From assembly GCF_000966285.1 (NCBI RefSeq), contig NZ_KQ031391.1:3259208-3323207 (forward strand): a stretch of 64,000 nt of DNA, read 5' to 3'. Positions 26,346 through 34,725 of the stretch are shown here, piece after piece. The DNA is from Pseudofrankia sp. DC12 (GTDB lineage Bacteria > Actinomycetota > Actinomycetes > Frankiales > Frankiaceae). A program made the position numbers and the translations under genes. Under the pieces are notes generated by a model. The model was not told where the DNA came from, ran no database searches, and saw only the letters and a program-made list of their open reading frames with translations. Numbering within the stretch: position 1 is the stretch's first letter; each line of letters opens with the position of its first letter.

Positions 26346-28365
26346 CGTGACGGACTTGTACGGGACGGAGCCACGTCTCGTCGGCGACCGGTACGAGCTG
26401 GGCGCCGGCATCGGCTACGGCGGCATGGCCGAGGTGTACCGCGGCAAGGACATCCGGCTGGGCCGGGACGTGGCCATCAAGGTGCTGCGCTCGGACCTCG
26501 CCCGCGACCCGAACTTCCTCAAGCGTTTCCAGCGTGAGGCCCAGTCGGCCGCGGGCCTCAACCATCCCGCGATCGTGTCGGTCTACGACACCGGCGAAGA
26601 CGTCATCAACGGCTCCCGGCTGCCGTACATCGTGATGGAGTTCGTCGAGGGCCGCACCCTGCGCGAGATGCTGCAGCGCGAGGGCCCGTTCCCGGAGCGC
26701 CGGGCGATGGAGATCACCTCCGACATCTGCGCGGCGCTGGACTACAGCCACCGGCTGGGCATCATCCACCGGGACGTCAAGCCGGCGAACGTGATGCTGT
26801 CCCCGGACGGCTCGGTCAAGGTGATGGACTTCGGCATCGCCAAGGCCAACAACGCGACCTCGTCGACGATGACCGCCACGCAGGCCGTCATCGGCACTGC
26901 CCAGTACCTGTCGCCCGAGCAGGCGCAGGGCAAGAAGGTCGACGCGCGCAGCGACGTCTACTCGACCGGGGTGCTGTTCTACGAGCTGCTCACGGGTGAG
27001 CCGCCGTTCCGGGGCGACAACCCGGTGGCCGTCGCCTACCAGCACGTCCGGGAGATCCCCGACCCGCCGTCGCGGCACAACACCGCGCTGTCAGCCGCCG
27101 CGGACGCGGTCACGCTGCACGCGCTGGAGAAGGAGCCCGACGACCGGTACGGGAGCGCCGGGGAGATGCGCGACGACCTGGAGCGTGCGCTCGCCGGCCG
27201 TAGGGTCGTCGCGCAGCAGTCCGGCCGCCCGACCGGCGGCGCCGCGGCCGCGGCGACACAGATCGCCCGCGGCGGCTACCGCGACGACCCCCGAACCAGC
27301 GGCTACGACACCTACGACCGCTACGGCGACACCGGCTACCAAGACTCGGGCTACGAGGCCGGGGCCTACCGGCAGAGCGGTGAGACCCGCACCCGTGGCG
27401 GCTACGCCCCCGTGGGCGGCTACACCGACCAGTTCGAGCGCTTCCCCCCGGACGACGACCGGTACGGCGGCTCCGGCGGCCCGACGCCGCCGCCCCAGCG
27501 CGGCTCGAACGCGTGGAAATGGGTGCTGGCCGGCCTCGCGGTCGTGCTCACGTTCGTCGTCGTCTCCCTGGTCGCGACGTCGCTGCTGGCCAACAAGGGC
27601 GGTGGCTCCGGTGGCGGCTCGTCGACCGAGACGACGATCCCCACGGGTCTGAAAGGCCAGCCCCTTACCGCCGTCAAGAACCAGCTGACCGACCTCGGCT
27701 TCACCAATATCACCAGCAAATCGCAGACGGTGACCGACGGGACCGCGCCGGACACGGTCATCAACATCGCGCCGACTGAGGGCACCAAGGTCCCGTTGTC
27801 GACGGCCATCACCCTGACGGTCGCGGCGGCGCCGGACCAGAGGCCCGTCCCGGACGTCGTCGGCGAGACGGAGTCGGCGGCCTCGGACGCGCTCACGCAG
27901 GCCGGGTTCCAGGTACAGAGCCAGCCCTACAGTGACAGCAACAACCCGCCGAAGCAGAAGCCGGGCCGGGTGGAGAAGACCGACCCTGCGGCTGGTCAGC
28001 CGTGGGGCGTGGGCACCACGGTCACGATCTACGTGGTCAGCTCGCAGGTGAACGTCGGCAGCTACATCGGCCAGTCGGTCGCGTCGGCCCAGGCCGCCCT
28101 GACGCAGCTGGGGCTGAACAACACGGTCCAGCAGCAGCCGAGTGACCAGCCGCCGGGCACCGTCATCGACCAGAACCCGAAGAACGCCACCGTGAACCGT
28201 GGAGACACGATCACCCTGACCGTCGCCGCGCAGGCCACCAGCAGCCCGAGCAGCACGCCGTCCACCGGTGCGACCCCGACGCTGCCCGGCCTGCCGACCT
28301 CGGGCACCACCGGCGGCCCCGGCCACGGCGGGACCCCGACCCCCAGCGCCAGCGCCAGCGGGTGA
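26338..28365 (+). CDS. pknB: Ser/Thr protein kinase PknB with PASTA domains
   Basis: A GTG at 26338 with GGGGAGG 9 bp upstream gives 675 residues; GTG at 26347 is also possible. The kinase (about residues 14-275) has GIGYGGMAEVYRG, VAIKVL, HRDVKPANVML, DFGIAKAN and an activation loop with TMTATQAVIGT, whose Thr residues match the autophosphorylated pair. A juxtamembrane linker precedes the membrane helix (KWVLAGLAVVLTFVVVSLVATSLL, about 395-418). Three PASTA domains follow (about 435-640), one fewer than the usual four. PknB senses muropeptides and lipid II and controls growth. Confidence 0.95.
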   Translation: MTDVTDLYGTEPRLVGDRYELGAGIGYGGMAEVYRGKDIRLGRDVAIKVLRSDLARDPNFLKRFQREAQSAAGLNHPAIVSVYDTGEDVINGSRLPYIVMEFVEGRTLREMLQREGPFPERRAMEITSDICAALDYSHRLGIIHRDVKPANVMLSPDGSVKVMDFGIAKANNATSSTMTATQAVIGTAQYLSPEQAQGKKVDARSDVYSTGVLFYELLTGEPPFRGDNPVAVAYQHVREIPDPPSRHNTALSAAADAVTLHALEKEPDDRYGSAGEMRDDLERALAGRRVVAQQSGRPTGGAAAAATQIARGGYRDDPRTSGYDTYDRYGDTGYQDSGYEAGAYRQSGETRTRGGYAPVGGYTDQFERFPPDDDRYGGSGGPTPPPQRGSNAWKWVLAGLAVVLTFVVVSLVATSLLANKGGGSGGGSSTETTIPTGLKGQPLTAVKNQLTDLGFTNITSKSQTVTDGTAPDTVINIAPTEGTKVPLSTAITLTVAAAPDQRPVPDVVGETESAASDALTQAGFQVQSQPYSDSNNPPKQKPGRVEKTDPAAGQPWGVGTTVTIYVVSSQVNVGSYIGQSVASAQAALTQLGLNNTVQQQPSDQPPGTVIDQNPKNATVNRGDTITLTVAAQATSSPSSTPSTGATPTLPGLPTSGTTGGPGHGGTPTPSASASG

Positions 28366-28388
28366 CCCACTCAGCAAGCGGGAGCAGG

Positions 28389-29039
28389 ATGCGCATCCTC
28401 GTCGTCGACAACTACGACTCGTTCGTGTTCAACCTGGTCCAGTACCTGGGCCAGCTGGACGCGGAGTGCGTCGTGCGGCGCAACGACGAGGTCGACCCCG
28501 ACCGGGTCGGCGAGCTCGGGGTCGACGGCGTCCTGCTCTCCCCCGGTCCCGGGACGCCTGAGGCGGCCGGCGTGACCATCCCGATGGTGACGGCGGCGTC
28601 GGCCGCCGGGCTGCCCGTCTTCGGGGTGTGCCTCGGCCACCAGGCGATCGGCGTCGCCTTCGGCGCGACCGTCGACCGGGCCCCCGAGCTGCTGCACGGC
28701 AAGACGTCGGTCGTGCAGCACAGCGGCGCGGGCGTGCTCGCCGACCTGCCGAACCCGTTCGTCGCGACGCGGTACCACTCACTCGCGGTCGACGCCGCGA
28801 CGCTGCCGCCGGAGATCGAGGTCACCGCGCGCACCGACAGCGGCGTGGTGATGGCGATGCGGCACCGCACGCTGCCGATCGAAGGGGTGCAGTTCCATCC
28901 TGAGTCGGTCCTCACCCAGGGGGGGCACCTGATGCTCGCCCGCTGGCTGGAGACCTGCGGCGACGGTGGCGTCAGCCGTGCCCTGGCGCCAGCCCTGTCC
29001 GACGAGGTCGAGACCCTGCGTCTGGCGGCCTTCGCCTGA
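28389..29039 (+). CDS. Anthranilate/aminodeoxychorismate synthase glutamine amidotransferase
   Basis: The 216-residue class I amidotransferase supplies ammonia from glutamine to a TrpE or PabB partner, which is not in the window. The catalytic triad is visible: Cys81 in FGVCLGHQAIG, His170 and Glu172 in VQFHPESVLT. The N-terminus MRILVVDNYDSFVFNLVQYL is diagnostic, as are the oxyanion SPGPGTPE and HGKTS. The gene after pknB is called trpG in M. tuberculosis but could serve folate (pabA), tryptophan or both. It lies 23 bp after pknB on the same strand. Confidence 0.92.
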   Translation: MRILVVDNYDSFVFNLVQYLGQLDAECVVRRNDEVDPDRVGELGVDGVLLSPGPGTPEAAGVTIPMVTAASAAGLPVFGVCLGHQAIGVAFGATVDRAPELLHGKTSVVQHSGAGVLADLPNPFVATRYHSLAVDAATLPPEIEVTARTDSGVVMAMRHRTLPIEGVQFHPESVLTQGGHLMLARWLETCGDGGVSRALAPALSDEVETLRLAAFA

Positions 29040-29045
29040 CCCGGC

Positions 29046-29070
29046 GGCCGGCTCACCCGGTGAGCCGGCC
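29046..29070. terminator. Bidirectional terminator-like hairpin between trpG/pabA and the DUF881 gene
   Basis: GGCCGGCTCACC and GGTGAGCCGGCC form an inverted repeat with almost no loop. It sits in the 41 bp between two convergent stop codons. Confidence 0.65.
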
Positions 29071-29080
29071 TCCCGGGGCG

Positions 29081-29914
29081 TCAGCCGGTCAGCGGCGTCG
29101 CGTAGACCGCCGTCGGTGGTTCCGTCGCGGCCGGGAAGGTGACGTTCGCGTTCGTCTCCACGTGATAGCCGAGGTCGTAGGCGTCGACGTACTCCCGGTA
29201 GAGGACGACGCCGGGGTCGGCGTCGAGGGCTGCCGTCAGCCGCGCCGGATCGCCGAGGGCCGCGACGACGAACGGCGGGGAGTAGACGTTCCCCTCCAGC
29301 AGCAGCGTGTTCCCGACGCAGCGGACCGCGGTCAGCGCGGTCACCCGTCGGCCCATCAACGTCATCGCCCGCGCCCCGCCGGCCCACAGGGCGTTCACCA
29401 CGGCCTGGACGTCCTGCTGGTGAACGACCAGGTCGTCGGCGACGGGAGCGCGGACCCCGGACGGCCACGGGCCTGCGCGCCGGTCCCGCGGGGTGTCGTC
29501 CAGCGACACGATGATCGCGGTTCCATGCACGGGGGTGAGGCCCGCCTGTGCGAGCAGGGCCGTCTCACCCGCGCAGCCGGGCGGCACCGCCGCCGCGTCG
29601 GCGCCCACGCCGGCACAGCCAGCCGGCGGCCCCTGCGATGACAGGGCCGGTTCCGGCGCCGCCAGGGGGGCGGGCGCCGCGAGGTCGGCCCGCGCCTGAA
29701 CGAGTCGGTCGCGAGACCTGTCCACCTCGGCCTGGTCGGCCGCCACCACGTCCGCGAGCGCGTGCCGCTCGCCGGCCAGGGCGCTCCCACTCGGCGGCTG
29801 TGCGCCGCCGGCAGGCCCCCGGGCAAGGACGAGCAGCAGGCCGGCGAGAGCCGCCACGAGCGCGACAGCGAGGCGCCGGGCCTGGCCGGCTCGCCGCTTC
29901 CCGCCGCTGTGCAC
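29081..29914 (-). CDS. DUF881 family membrane-anchored protein
   Basis: The GTG at 29914 (VHSGGKRRAG) gives 277 residues. The open frame continues to an ATG at 30046, but codons there have A or T in many third positions, so the shorter form is preferred. Residues 12-30 form a signal anchor (RLAVALVAALAGLLLVLA), then a coiled-coil-like stretch (DQAEVDRSRDRLVQARADL), then the DUF881 domain with GTAIIVSLDDTPRD, VHQQDVQAVVNALWAGGARAM and YSPPFVVAALGD. Its function is unknown, but it sits beside crgA in M. tuberculosis (Rv0012) too, which suggests a link to cell division. Confidence 0.85.
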   Translation of the reverse strand: MHSGGKRRAGQARRLAVALVAALAGLLLVLARGPAGGAQPPSGSALAGERHALADVVAADQAEVDRSRDRLVQARADLAAPAPLAAPEPALSSQGPPAGCAGVGADAAAVPPGCAGETALLAQAGLTPVHGTAIIVSLDDTPRDRRAGPWPSGVRAPVADDLVVHQQDVQAVVNALWAGGARAMTLMGRRVTALTAVRCVGNTLLLEGNVYSPPFVVAALGDPARLTAALDADPGVVLYREYVDAYDLGYHVETNANVTFPAATEPPTAVYATPLTG

Positions 29915-30082
29915 AGGGAAACCTTGGTGGCTGGCGGACGGTCTTGTCGACCCTGGGTCTTCGGTGTGTCCTGTCGAAGCCCGATTCACAGCCGCGCCGA
30001 TGGGGATCGCGCGCCCACCACGGCGCGGACCCGTAATAGCCTGCACGCAATGTTTGTCTAGCCCCGACGAGGAGACCGTCCC

Positions 30083-30346
30083 GTGCCCGAATCGCGACGG
30101 CGCAAGCCGAAGAAGGCCACTGCGGCCCGCCCCGCCTCGACGGTGACCGCGAAGCGGCGGTCACCGTCGCCCCGGTGGTTCGGCGGGATGATCATGGCGT
30201 TCTTCCTGATCGGAATCGCCTACCTGCTGACGTACTACTTCTCCAACGGCGGCGTCTTCGGGATGGAGGCGCTCGGCGGCTGGAACATCCTCATCGGCTT
30301 TGGTTTTGTGGTGATTGGCCTGGGCGTGGCGACCCAGTGGCACTGA
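30083..30346 (+). CDS. crgA: Cell division protein CrgA
   Basis: The 87-residue protein has a basic cytoplasmic N-terminus (MPESRRRKPKK) and two membrane helices: WFGGMIMAFFLIGIAYLLTYYF and WNILIGFGFVVIGLGVATQWH. The short outer loop is SNGGVFGMEALGG. CrgA recruits and stabilises septal PBPs and was first described as an inhibitor of Z-ring formation in Streptomyces. A GTG start has GAGGAGA about 8 bp upstream. It diverges from the DUF881 gene. Confidence 0.95.
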   Translation: MPESRRRKPKKATAARPASTVTAKRRSPSPRWFGGMIMAFFLIGIAYLLTYYFSNGGVFGMEALGGWNILIGFGFVVIGLGVATQWH

Positions 30347-30432
30347 CGGGCCCCGGCGCGGGACCACTCGGAACGCCGGACGACCGGTTCGGCAGGTCAG
30401 CGGCCCGGCGCGGCAAGTTGCACGGCTGAGAT

Positions 30433-30465
30433 TTATCCACAACCGTTGTCCACATATGTGGACAG
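30433..30465. promoter_or_regulatory. Cluster of three DnaA-box-like sites
   Basis: TTATCCACA (30433-30441), TTGTCCACA (30446-30454) and, on the other strand, CTGTCCACA (30457-30465) lie within 33 bp. The first two match the DnaA box consensus exactly (TTATCCACA general, TTGTCCACA the Streptomyces form). The second and third form the palindrome TGTCCACATATGTGGACA at 30447-30464. The cluster lies between two convergent genes, so it is not a promoter for either of them. Confidence 0.6.
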
Positions 30466-30479
30466 CCCCGGCCAGTCCT

Positions 30480-30851
30480 CTACGCTCCCCCAATGGCCAG
30501 GCCGGTCGCCGCACGGATGGCGGCGACCGTCTGGTCGGGGTCCTCGACGCCGACGATGAGGCGTTCGAACTCGCAGCCAGCCGTGAGCAGCACGACGACG
30601 GCCGGCCGGCGCCGGTAGATGGCCACGAAGTCCTTGCCGCCGCGGTGGCGCCAGGTACCCAGCGCGATCACCCCGGGCACACCGGTTCCGGGCGCGCGGA
30701 TGCCCCGCAGCTCGCCGAACGGGTGCGGCGAGACCAGGACATCGGCCACCTCGGCCAGCGCGGCCGACACGTCCCCTCGCAGGGCCGCGAGACGTTCGGC
30801 CTGACTGAGCACGACCTCGACTCGTCCGCCCCCGACCACCAGCTTCGCCAC
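30480..30851 (-). CDS. Conserved actinobacterial protein of unknown function (possible PH-like fold)
   Basis: The 123-residue protein is soluble: no signal or membrane segment. It has the pattern of a small beta-rich fold: an N-terminal strand GGRVEVVLSQAERLAALRGDV, then VSPHPFGELRGIRAPGTGVPGVIALGTW, then FVAIYRRRPAVVVLL, and a last helix DPDQTVAAIRAATGL. Similar short proteins with the 'LRG-RAPGTG-PGVIALGTWR' core are widespread in actinobacteria. No function is known. It converges with crgA. Confidence 0.75.
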   Translation of the reverse strand: MAKLVVGGGRVEVVLSQAERLAALRGDVSAALAEVADVLVSPHPFGELRGIRAPGTGVPGVIALGTWRHRGGKDFVAIYRRRPAVVVLLTAGCEFERLIVGVEDPDQTVAAIRAATGLAIGGA

Positions 30852-30892
30852 ACCCCAACATTAGGACCTCAGGATCCCGCGGGCGCGTTCGG

Positions 30893-32797
30893 TCAGGTGG
30901 AGGGCGAGGGGCGGGCGTAGGCCGCCGCGTCCTCGGCTCGGATCACGAACATCACGGCGGTGATCAGCGCCAGGTGGGTGAAAGCCTGCGGGAAGTTGCC
31001 CAGGTGCCGCCCGGTTGGCGGGTCGACCTCCTCGGCGAACAGGTCCAACGGGCTCGCCATCGACAGCAGCCGCTCGCACAGCTGCCGGGCCCGGTGCAGC
31101 TCCCCGATCTCGACCAGCGCCGACACCAGCCAGAACGAGCAGATCAGGAAGGCGCCCTCCTCGCCGCCGATACCGTCGTCCGTCTCCTCGGTCCGGTAGC
31201 GCAGCACCAGCCCGTCGACGGTCAGCTCGTCGGCGATCGCCAGCACGGTCGCCTTCACCCGGTCGTCCGACGCGGGCAGGAACCCGAGCACCGGAAGCAG
31301 CAACGCCGACGCGTCCAGCGAGGCCGAGCCGTAGTACTGGGTGAACACGCCGCGCTGGTCGACGCCGTGGGCGCAGACGTCGGCGTGGATCTCCTCCGCG
31401 ACCGTCTTCCAGCGCGCGGCGGTCTTCAGGTCGCCGCGCATCTGCGCGAGCCGCCGGCCCCGGTCGAGCGCCACCCAGCACATCATCTTCGACGTGGTGA
31501 AATGCCGCGGCTCGCCGCGCACCTCCCAGATGCCCTGGTCGGCGTCGCGCCAATGCGTCGCGGCCGACTCGGCGAGCCGGACCAGCACCGGCCACAGCCG
31601 TTCGGACAAGTAGTCGCGTGATTTCGTGAGCAGGTAGACCGAGTCGAGCACGGTGCCCCATATGTCGTGCTGGCACTGCTTGTAGGCGTCGTTGCCGATC
31701 CGTACCGGGGTTGCCCCGTCGTAGCCGGACAGATGGCCCAGTACCTGCTCCTGGAGGTCCGACTCGCCACCGACCCGGTACATCACCTGGATGTCTTCGG
31801 CTTCTTCACAGACATCGGCGATAAACGAGAAGAAGTCGTTGGCCTCGTAGTCCAGCCCCAGTGTGTAGAGCCCCCAGAGCGCGAAGGTCGAGTCCCGGAT
31901 CCAGCTGAACCGGTAGTCCCAGTTGCGCTGGCCCTGCGGGGTCTCCGGCAGTGAGGTGGTCGCGGCGGCGAGCAGGGCGCCGGTGGGAGCGTAGGTGAGG
32001 CCCTTGAGCGCGAGGGCGCTGCGCTGCAGCTGCCGGCGCCAGGGATGGTCGGGGAACACGCCGCGCGACAGCCACTGCCGCCAGAACTCCGTCGTCGAGT
32101 CGACCGCGGCCATCGCCTGCGCGTACGTCGTGGGCAGCATTGGTTCGTGCGCCCGCCAGGTAAGGGCGACGAACGCGGTGTCGCCCTCCTTGAGGGTGGT
32201 CCGCACCAGCGCGCGCCGGCCGTCGAAGCCGAGGCGCAGGTCGGTGCGCAGCCGCAGGGTGACATCGGTGTCGGCGTTCCGGATGATCCCGGACGAGTAG
32301 CCGCCGCCCTCGTACTCCCACGACTCGGGCTTGCGGCCGTAGTCGAAGTTCGGCTCGCACACGAGGCTGAGGTCGACGGTGCCGTGCTCGCAGCGGGCCG
32401 TGCGCAGCAGGACGTGCTCGGCGTCCCAGTCCATCGGCGTGCGCCGGTGCGTCTTGGACCGGGCAGCGGTGCGGTGCCAGCGGCCGACGACGAGGCAGTC
32501 GGTGACGATCAGCCAGCCGTTCGGCGTCTGCCAGGTGGTCTCCACGATGTTGGTTCCTGGCAGGTAACGGCGTCCAGCAGGAATCATGATGCGCTCGGGA
32601 CCGAACCGAAAGCCGCCGGCGGACCGGTCTAGGATCGAGCCGAACACGCTGGGCGCATCCGGGCGAGGTACGCACATCCATTCGACGTTCCCGCTCGGCG
32701 CGACCAGGCAGGTGGTCTCGCAGTCCGAGAGGAACGCGTACTCGGCGATCGGCGGGAAAGGGCTGCCACCGAGCCGACGTGTCGGTGAGTGTGCCAC
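30893..32797 (-). CDS. Glycoside hydrolase family 15 enzyme (glucoamylase/trehalase-like)
   Basis: The GTG at 32797 gives 634 residues; the frame is open to an ATG at 32884, but that lies only a few bases after a predicted transcription start. An N-terminal beta-sandwich domain (PFPPIAEYAFLSDCETTCLVAPSG) precedes an alpha/alpha barrel. Typical GH15 segments are NWDYRFSWIRDSTFALWGLY (a catalytic-region Arg-Asp), WEVRGEPRHFTTSKMMCWVALDR, and EEGAFLICSFWLVSALVEIG with the second glutamate pair. Substrate could be trehalose, as for the mycobacterial GH15 trehalase, or alpha-glucans. No secretion signal is seen. Confidence 0.9.
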   Translation of the reverse strand: MAHSPTRRLGGSPFPPIAEYAFLSDCETTCLVAPSGNVEWMCVPRPDAPSVFGSILDRSAGGFRFGPERIMIPAGRRYLPGTNIVETTWQTPNGWLIVTDCLVVGRWHRTAARSKTHRRTPMDWDAEHVLLRTARCEHGTVDLSLVCEPNFDYGRKPESWEYEGGGYSSGIIRNADTDVTLRLRTDLRLGFDGRRALVRTTLKEGDTAFVALTWRAHEPMLPTTYAQAMAAVDSTTEFWRQWLSRGVFPDHPWRRQLQRSALALKGLTYAPTGALLAAATTSLPETPQGQRNWDYRFSWIRDSTFALWGLYTLGLDYEANDFFSFIADVCEEAEDIQVMYRVGGESDLQEQVLGHLSGYDGATPVRIGNDAYKQCQHDIWGTVLDSVYLLTKSRDYLSERLWPVLVRLAESAATHWRDADQGIWEVRGEPRHFTTSKMMCWVALDRGRRLAQMRGDLKTAARWKTVAEEIHADVCAHGVDQRGVFTQYYGSASLDASALLLPVLGFLPASDDRVKATVLAIADELTVDGLVLRYRTEETDDGIGGEEGAFLICSFWLVSALVEIGELHRARQLCERLLSMASPLDLFAEEVDPPTGRHLGNFPQAFTHLALITAVMFVIRAEDAAAYARPSPST

Positions 32798-33474
32798 CGC
32801 TGCCCCCGTTTCGCCCCGCTGCCGGGTACCTGAACAGACGTTGTCCCGAATTGCCCCCGGTACCGATGAGCGGAGCCCGTACATCCGTCACACTCATTGT
32901 ATCGGAAGCAGAAATGGATAGTAATCATCTTGACTGGCAGTCGGAGGCACCGGCCGAGCGGGCGATTCCGGGCGGCAACCGGATAAAGGCTCACCTCAGA
33001 AGAATGCAAGCACTGATACGGCGGGCTGAAGCACGATAATCTGATCTCGCGACGCCACACGGCAGGGGGACCGCATGCTTGGCAACAACGGTTGTGCAGA
33101 CCGCTCGACGAGGTCGGTGCGAGCGAGGCCGGGGCCTGGTCGGCCCCCGCGCGCGGACGACGGCCCGGTGCACTGACGCGCCGAGGCCAGGCGGCGACGC
33201 CACCCGGCGCACCCCAGGCGCGCGCGGCCACCGCACCCACCGTGGGCAACAGCTGACCAGCTGCTCCGGCGACGTTCGGAGTCCTGTGCCCCGGACGCCG
33301 CTGGCGCAGATACCGCCAGCTCCATCGCTCCAGCGACCGCAAGGTTCGCGCCGCGCCCGCGGCCCGTGCCGCACGAGAGCGCCGCGTACCGACGGCTGGG
33401 CCGGACCCGACCGCGGTGCCCACAGCCTCGCGCAGGCGAGCCGACGCCGCCCAGCAGAACCGAAAGGCAACGAA
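32798..33474. other. 677-bp divergent region between the GH15 and methyltransferase genes
   Basis: The region contains a promoter for the GH15 gene and an AT-richer stretch at 32880-33050. An ORF of 41 residues (MDSNHLDWQSEAPAERAIP, ends 33039) is visible but has no support. From 33080 to 33474 the DNA is GC-rich and no gene was recognised. The methyltransferase start at 33475 has AAAGGCAACGAA upstream. Confidence 0.4.
32896..32924 (-). promoter_or_regulatory. Promoter of the GH15 gene
   Basis: On the minus strand TTACTA (32919-32924) is followed after 17 bp by TACAAT (32896-32901), a near-consensus -10 box. Transcription from about 32889 would leave a 90-nt leader to GTG 32797. Confidence 0.45.
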
Positions 33475-34611
33475 ATGACCTCCACCGGACCGATGCTCGC
33501 CGGAAGGCACGGCGGCAGCATGCAGGCTCCCGCGGCGCCCGGGCCGCCACATTCCGCCGGGCGGGCCAGGACCAGCGGCGACGGGCCGCCGACCAGCGTC
33601 CCGTCGTCCCGGTCCGGCCAGCCGAATGGACCGCACAGACCCGGCGCGGGGGCCAGACACGCGGGGGCCAGACACGCGGAGTCCCGCGGGTCCGCCAGCT
33701 CGTTCAGCATCGCCAACCTGGCCGCCGTCGGCAGCCAGTTCGGGTCCAACGGCCCGTTCGCCCCGGTCGGACCGGTCCACCCGGTCGACCTGGGCGGTCC
33801 TGGCGGCAGCCTCGCCGCCCCGATTCCGCCCGGCGGGTTCCGGCCCGCGGGTGGCCTGAACGAGCGCCCGTCGCCCGCTGGGGTGTACGACGCCCTGCTC
33901 GGCGGAACCGCGCACCGGCGGGTCGACCGCAGGTCCGCGCTCGCCATCCTGCTGACCTGGCCGGACGCGCCGACCGCCGCCCGGGCGACGAAGGACTTCC
34001 TGGTCAGGGCGGTCAGGTTCGCCGCCCGCAACGGGGTGAACCAGTTCCTCGCGCTGGGCAGCGGGGCGGGAACCGTCGACCCGGTGCACGAGATCGCGTG
34101 CGCCGTCGCCCCGGAGAGCCAGACCGTGTACGTCGAGCCGGACCCGCTGGTGATCGCCCGGTCACTTCCGGACATCCGGGCGCGCCAGGCCGCACTGGTG
34201 CAGGCGGACGTCTCGAGGCCGGCCGAGGTGCTGCGGCACCCGGGCGTGGCCGCCCGCCTCGACGTCACCCAGCCGATCGCCGTCGTGATGGTGCCCGGGC
34301 TGCCCGGGATCGCCGACCATGAGGATCCGCGCGAGGTGCTGCGCGGCTACCGGGAGGCCACGGCGCGCGGCAGCCTGCTGGTCTTCAGCCAGCTGTGCGA
34401 CGAGGGCAGCGCGCGCGGGCTGCGGGCGTTGTTCGAGCGGGCCGGCCAGCCGGGCTGTCCTCGCCCGCACGAGCAGACCGTCGAGCTGGTCAGCACCTGG
34501 GAGCCGATCGAACCGGGCCTGGTGCCCGCCGAGGAGTGGAGCGCGCCGGACGAGCGCGGGCACCCGCACTCCGGCCGTCTCCCGGTGTACGCCTCCGTCG
34601 GCTGGCACTGA
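33475..34611 (+). CDS. SAM-dependent methyltransferase (Methyltransf_19/DUF574 family)
   Basis: The 378-residue protein has a 125-residue disordered Pro/Gly-rich leader, then the DUF574-type methyltransferase domain. Its start is the conserved RPSPAGVYDALLGG, equivalent to 'P..AR.YD.LLGG' in the family. FLALGSGAGTVDPVHEIA is motif I, which binds SAM in the form GSGAGT, and VYVEPDPLVIARS is motif II. PIAVVMVPGLPGIAD is the motif IV region. These proteins are abundant in actinobacteria but their substrates are mostly unknown. The leader is longer than usual; an internal start is possible. Confidence 0.8.
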   Translation: MTSTGPMLAGRHGGSMQAPAAPGPPHSAGRARTSGDGPPTSVPSSRSGQPNGPHRPGAGARHAGARHAESRGSASSFSIANLAAVGSQFGSNGPFAPVGPVHPVDLGGPGGSLAAPIPPGGFRPAGGLNERPSPAGVYDALLGGTAHRRVDRRSALAILLTWPDAPTAARATKDFLVRAVRFAARNGVNQFLALGSGAGTVDPVHEIACAVAPESQTVYVEPDPLVIARSLPDIRARQAALVQADVSRPAEVLRHPGVAARLDVTQPIAVVMVPGLPGIADHEDPREVLRGYREATARGSLLVFSQLCDEGSARGLRALFERAGQPGCPRPHEQTVELVSTWEPIEPGLVPAEEWSAPDERGHPHSGRLPVYASVGWH

Positions 34612-34620
34612 CGTCCTCGG

Positions 34621-34655
34621 CCCGGGCCTGGTCCCCCTGCGGGGCCAGGCCCGGG
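34621..34655. terminator. Strong hairpin between convergent genes
   Basis: CCCGGGCCTGG pairs with CCAGGCCCGGG, with an inner CCCC/GGGG pairing. It begins 9 bp after the methyltransferase stop and faces the end of the rhomboid gene. Confidence 0.65.
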
Positions 34656-34666
34656 TCCCCACCCGG

Positions 34667-34705
34667 CGGCCGTACCTGGCGGCCGTACCTGGCGGCCGTA
34701 CCTGG
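34667..34705. repeat. 13-bp tandem repeat, three copies
   Basis: CGGCCGTACCTGG is repeated exactly three times between the methyltransferase and rhomboid genes. Confidence 0.85.
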
Positions 34706-34725
34706 CGCCAGCCGGCGTTCGGGCG

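Noticed and set aside
32912-33039. Small ORF encoding about 41 residues (MDSNHLDWQSEAPAERAIP)
   Set aside because: There is no ribosome site of note, no known homology pattern, and it overlaps a probable promoter region for the GH15 gene.
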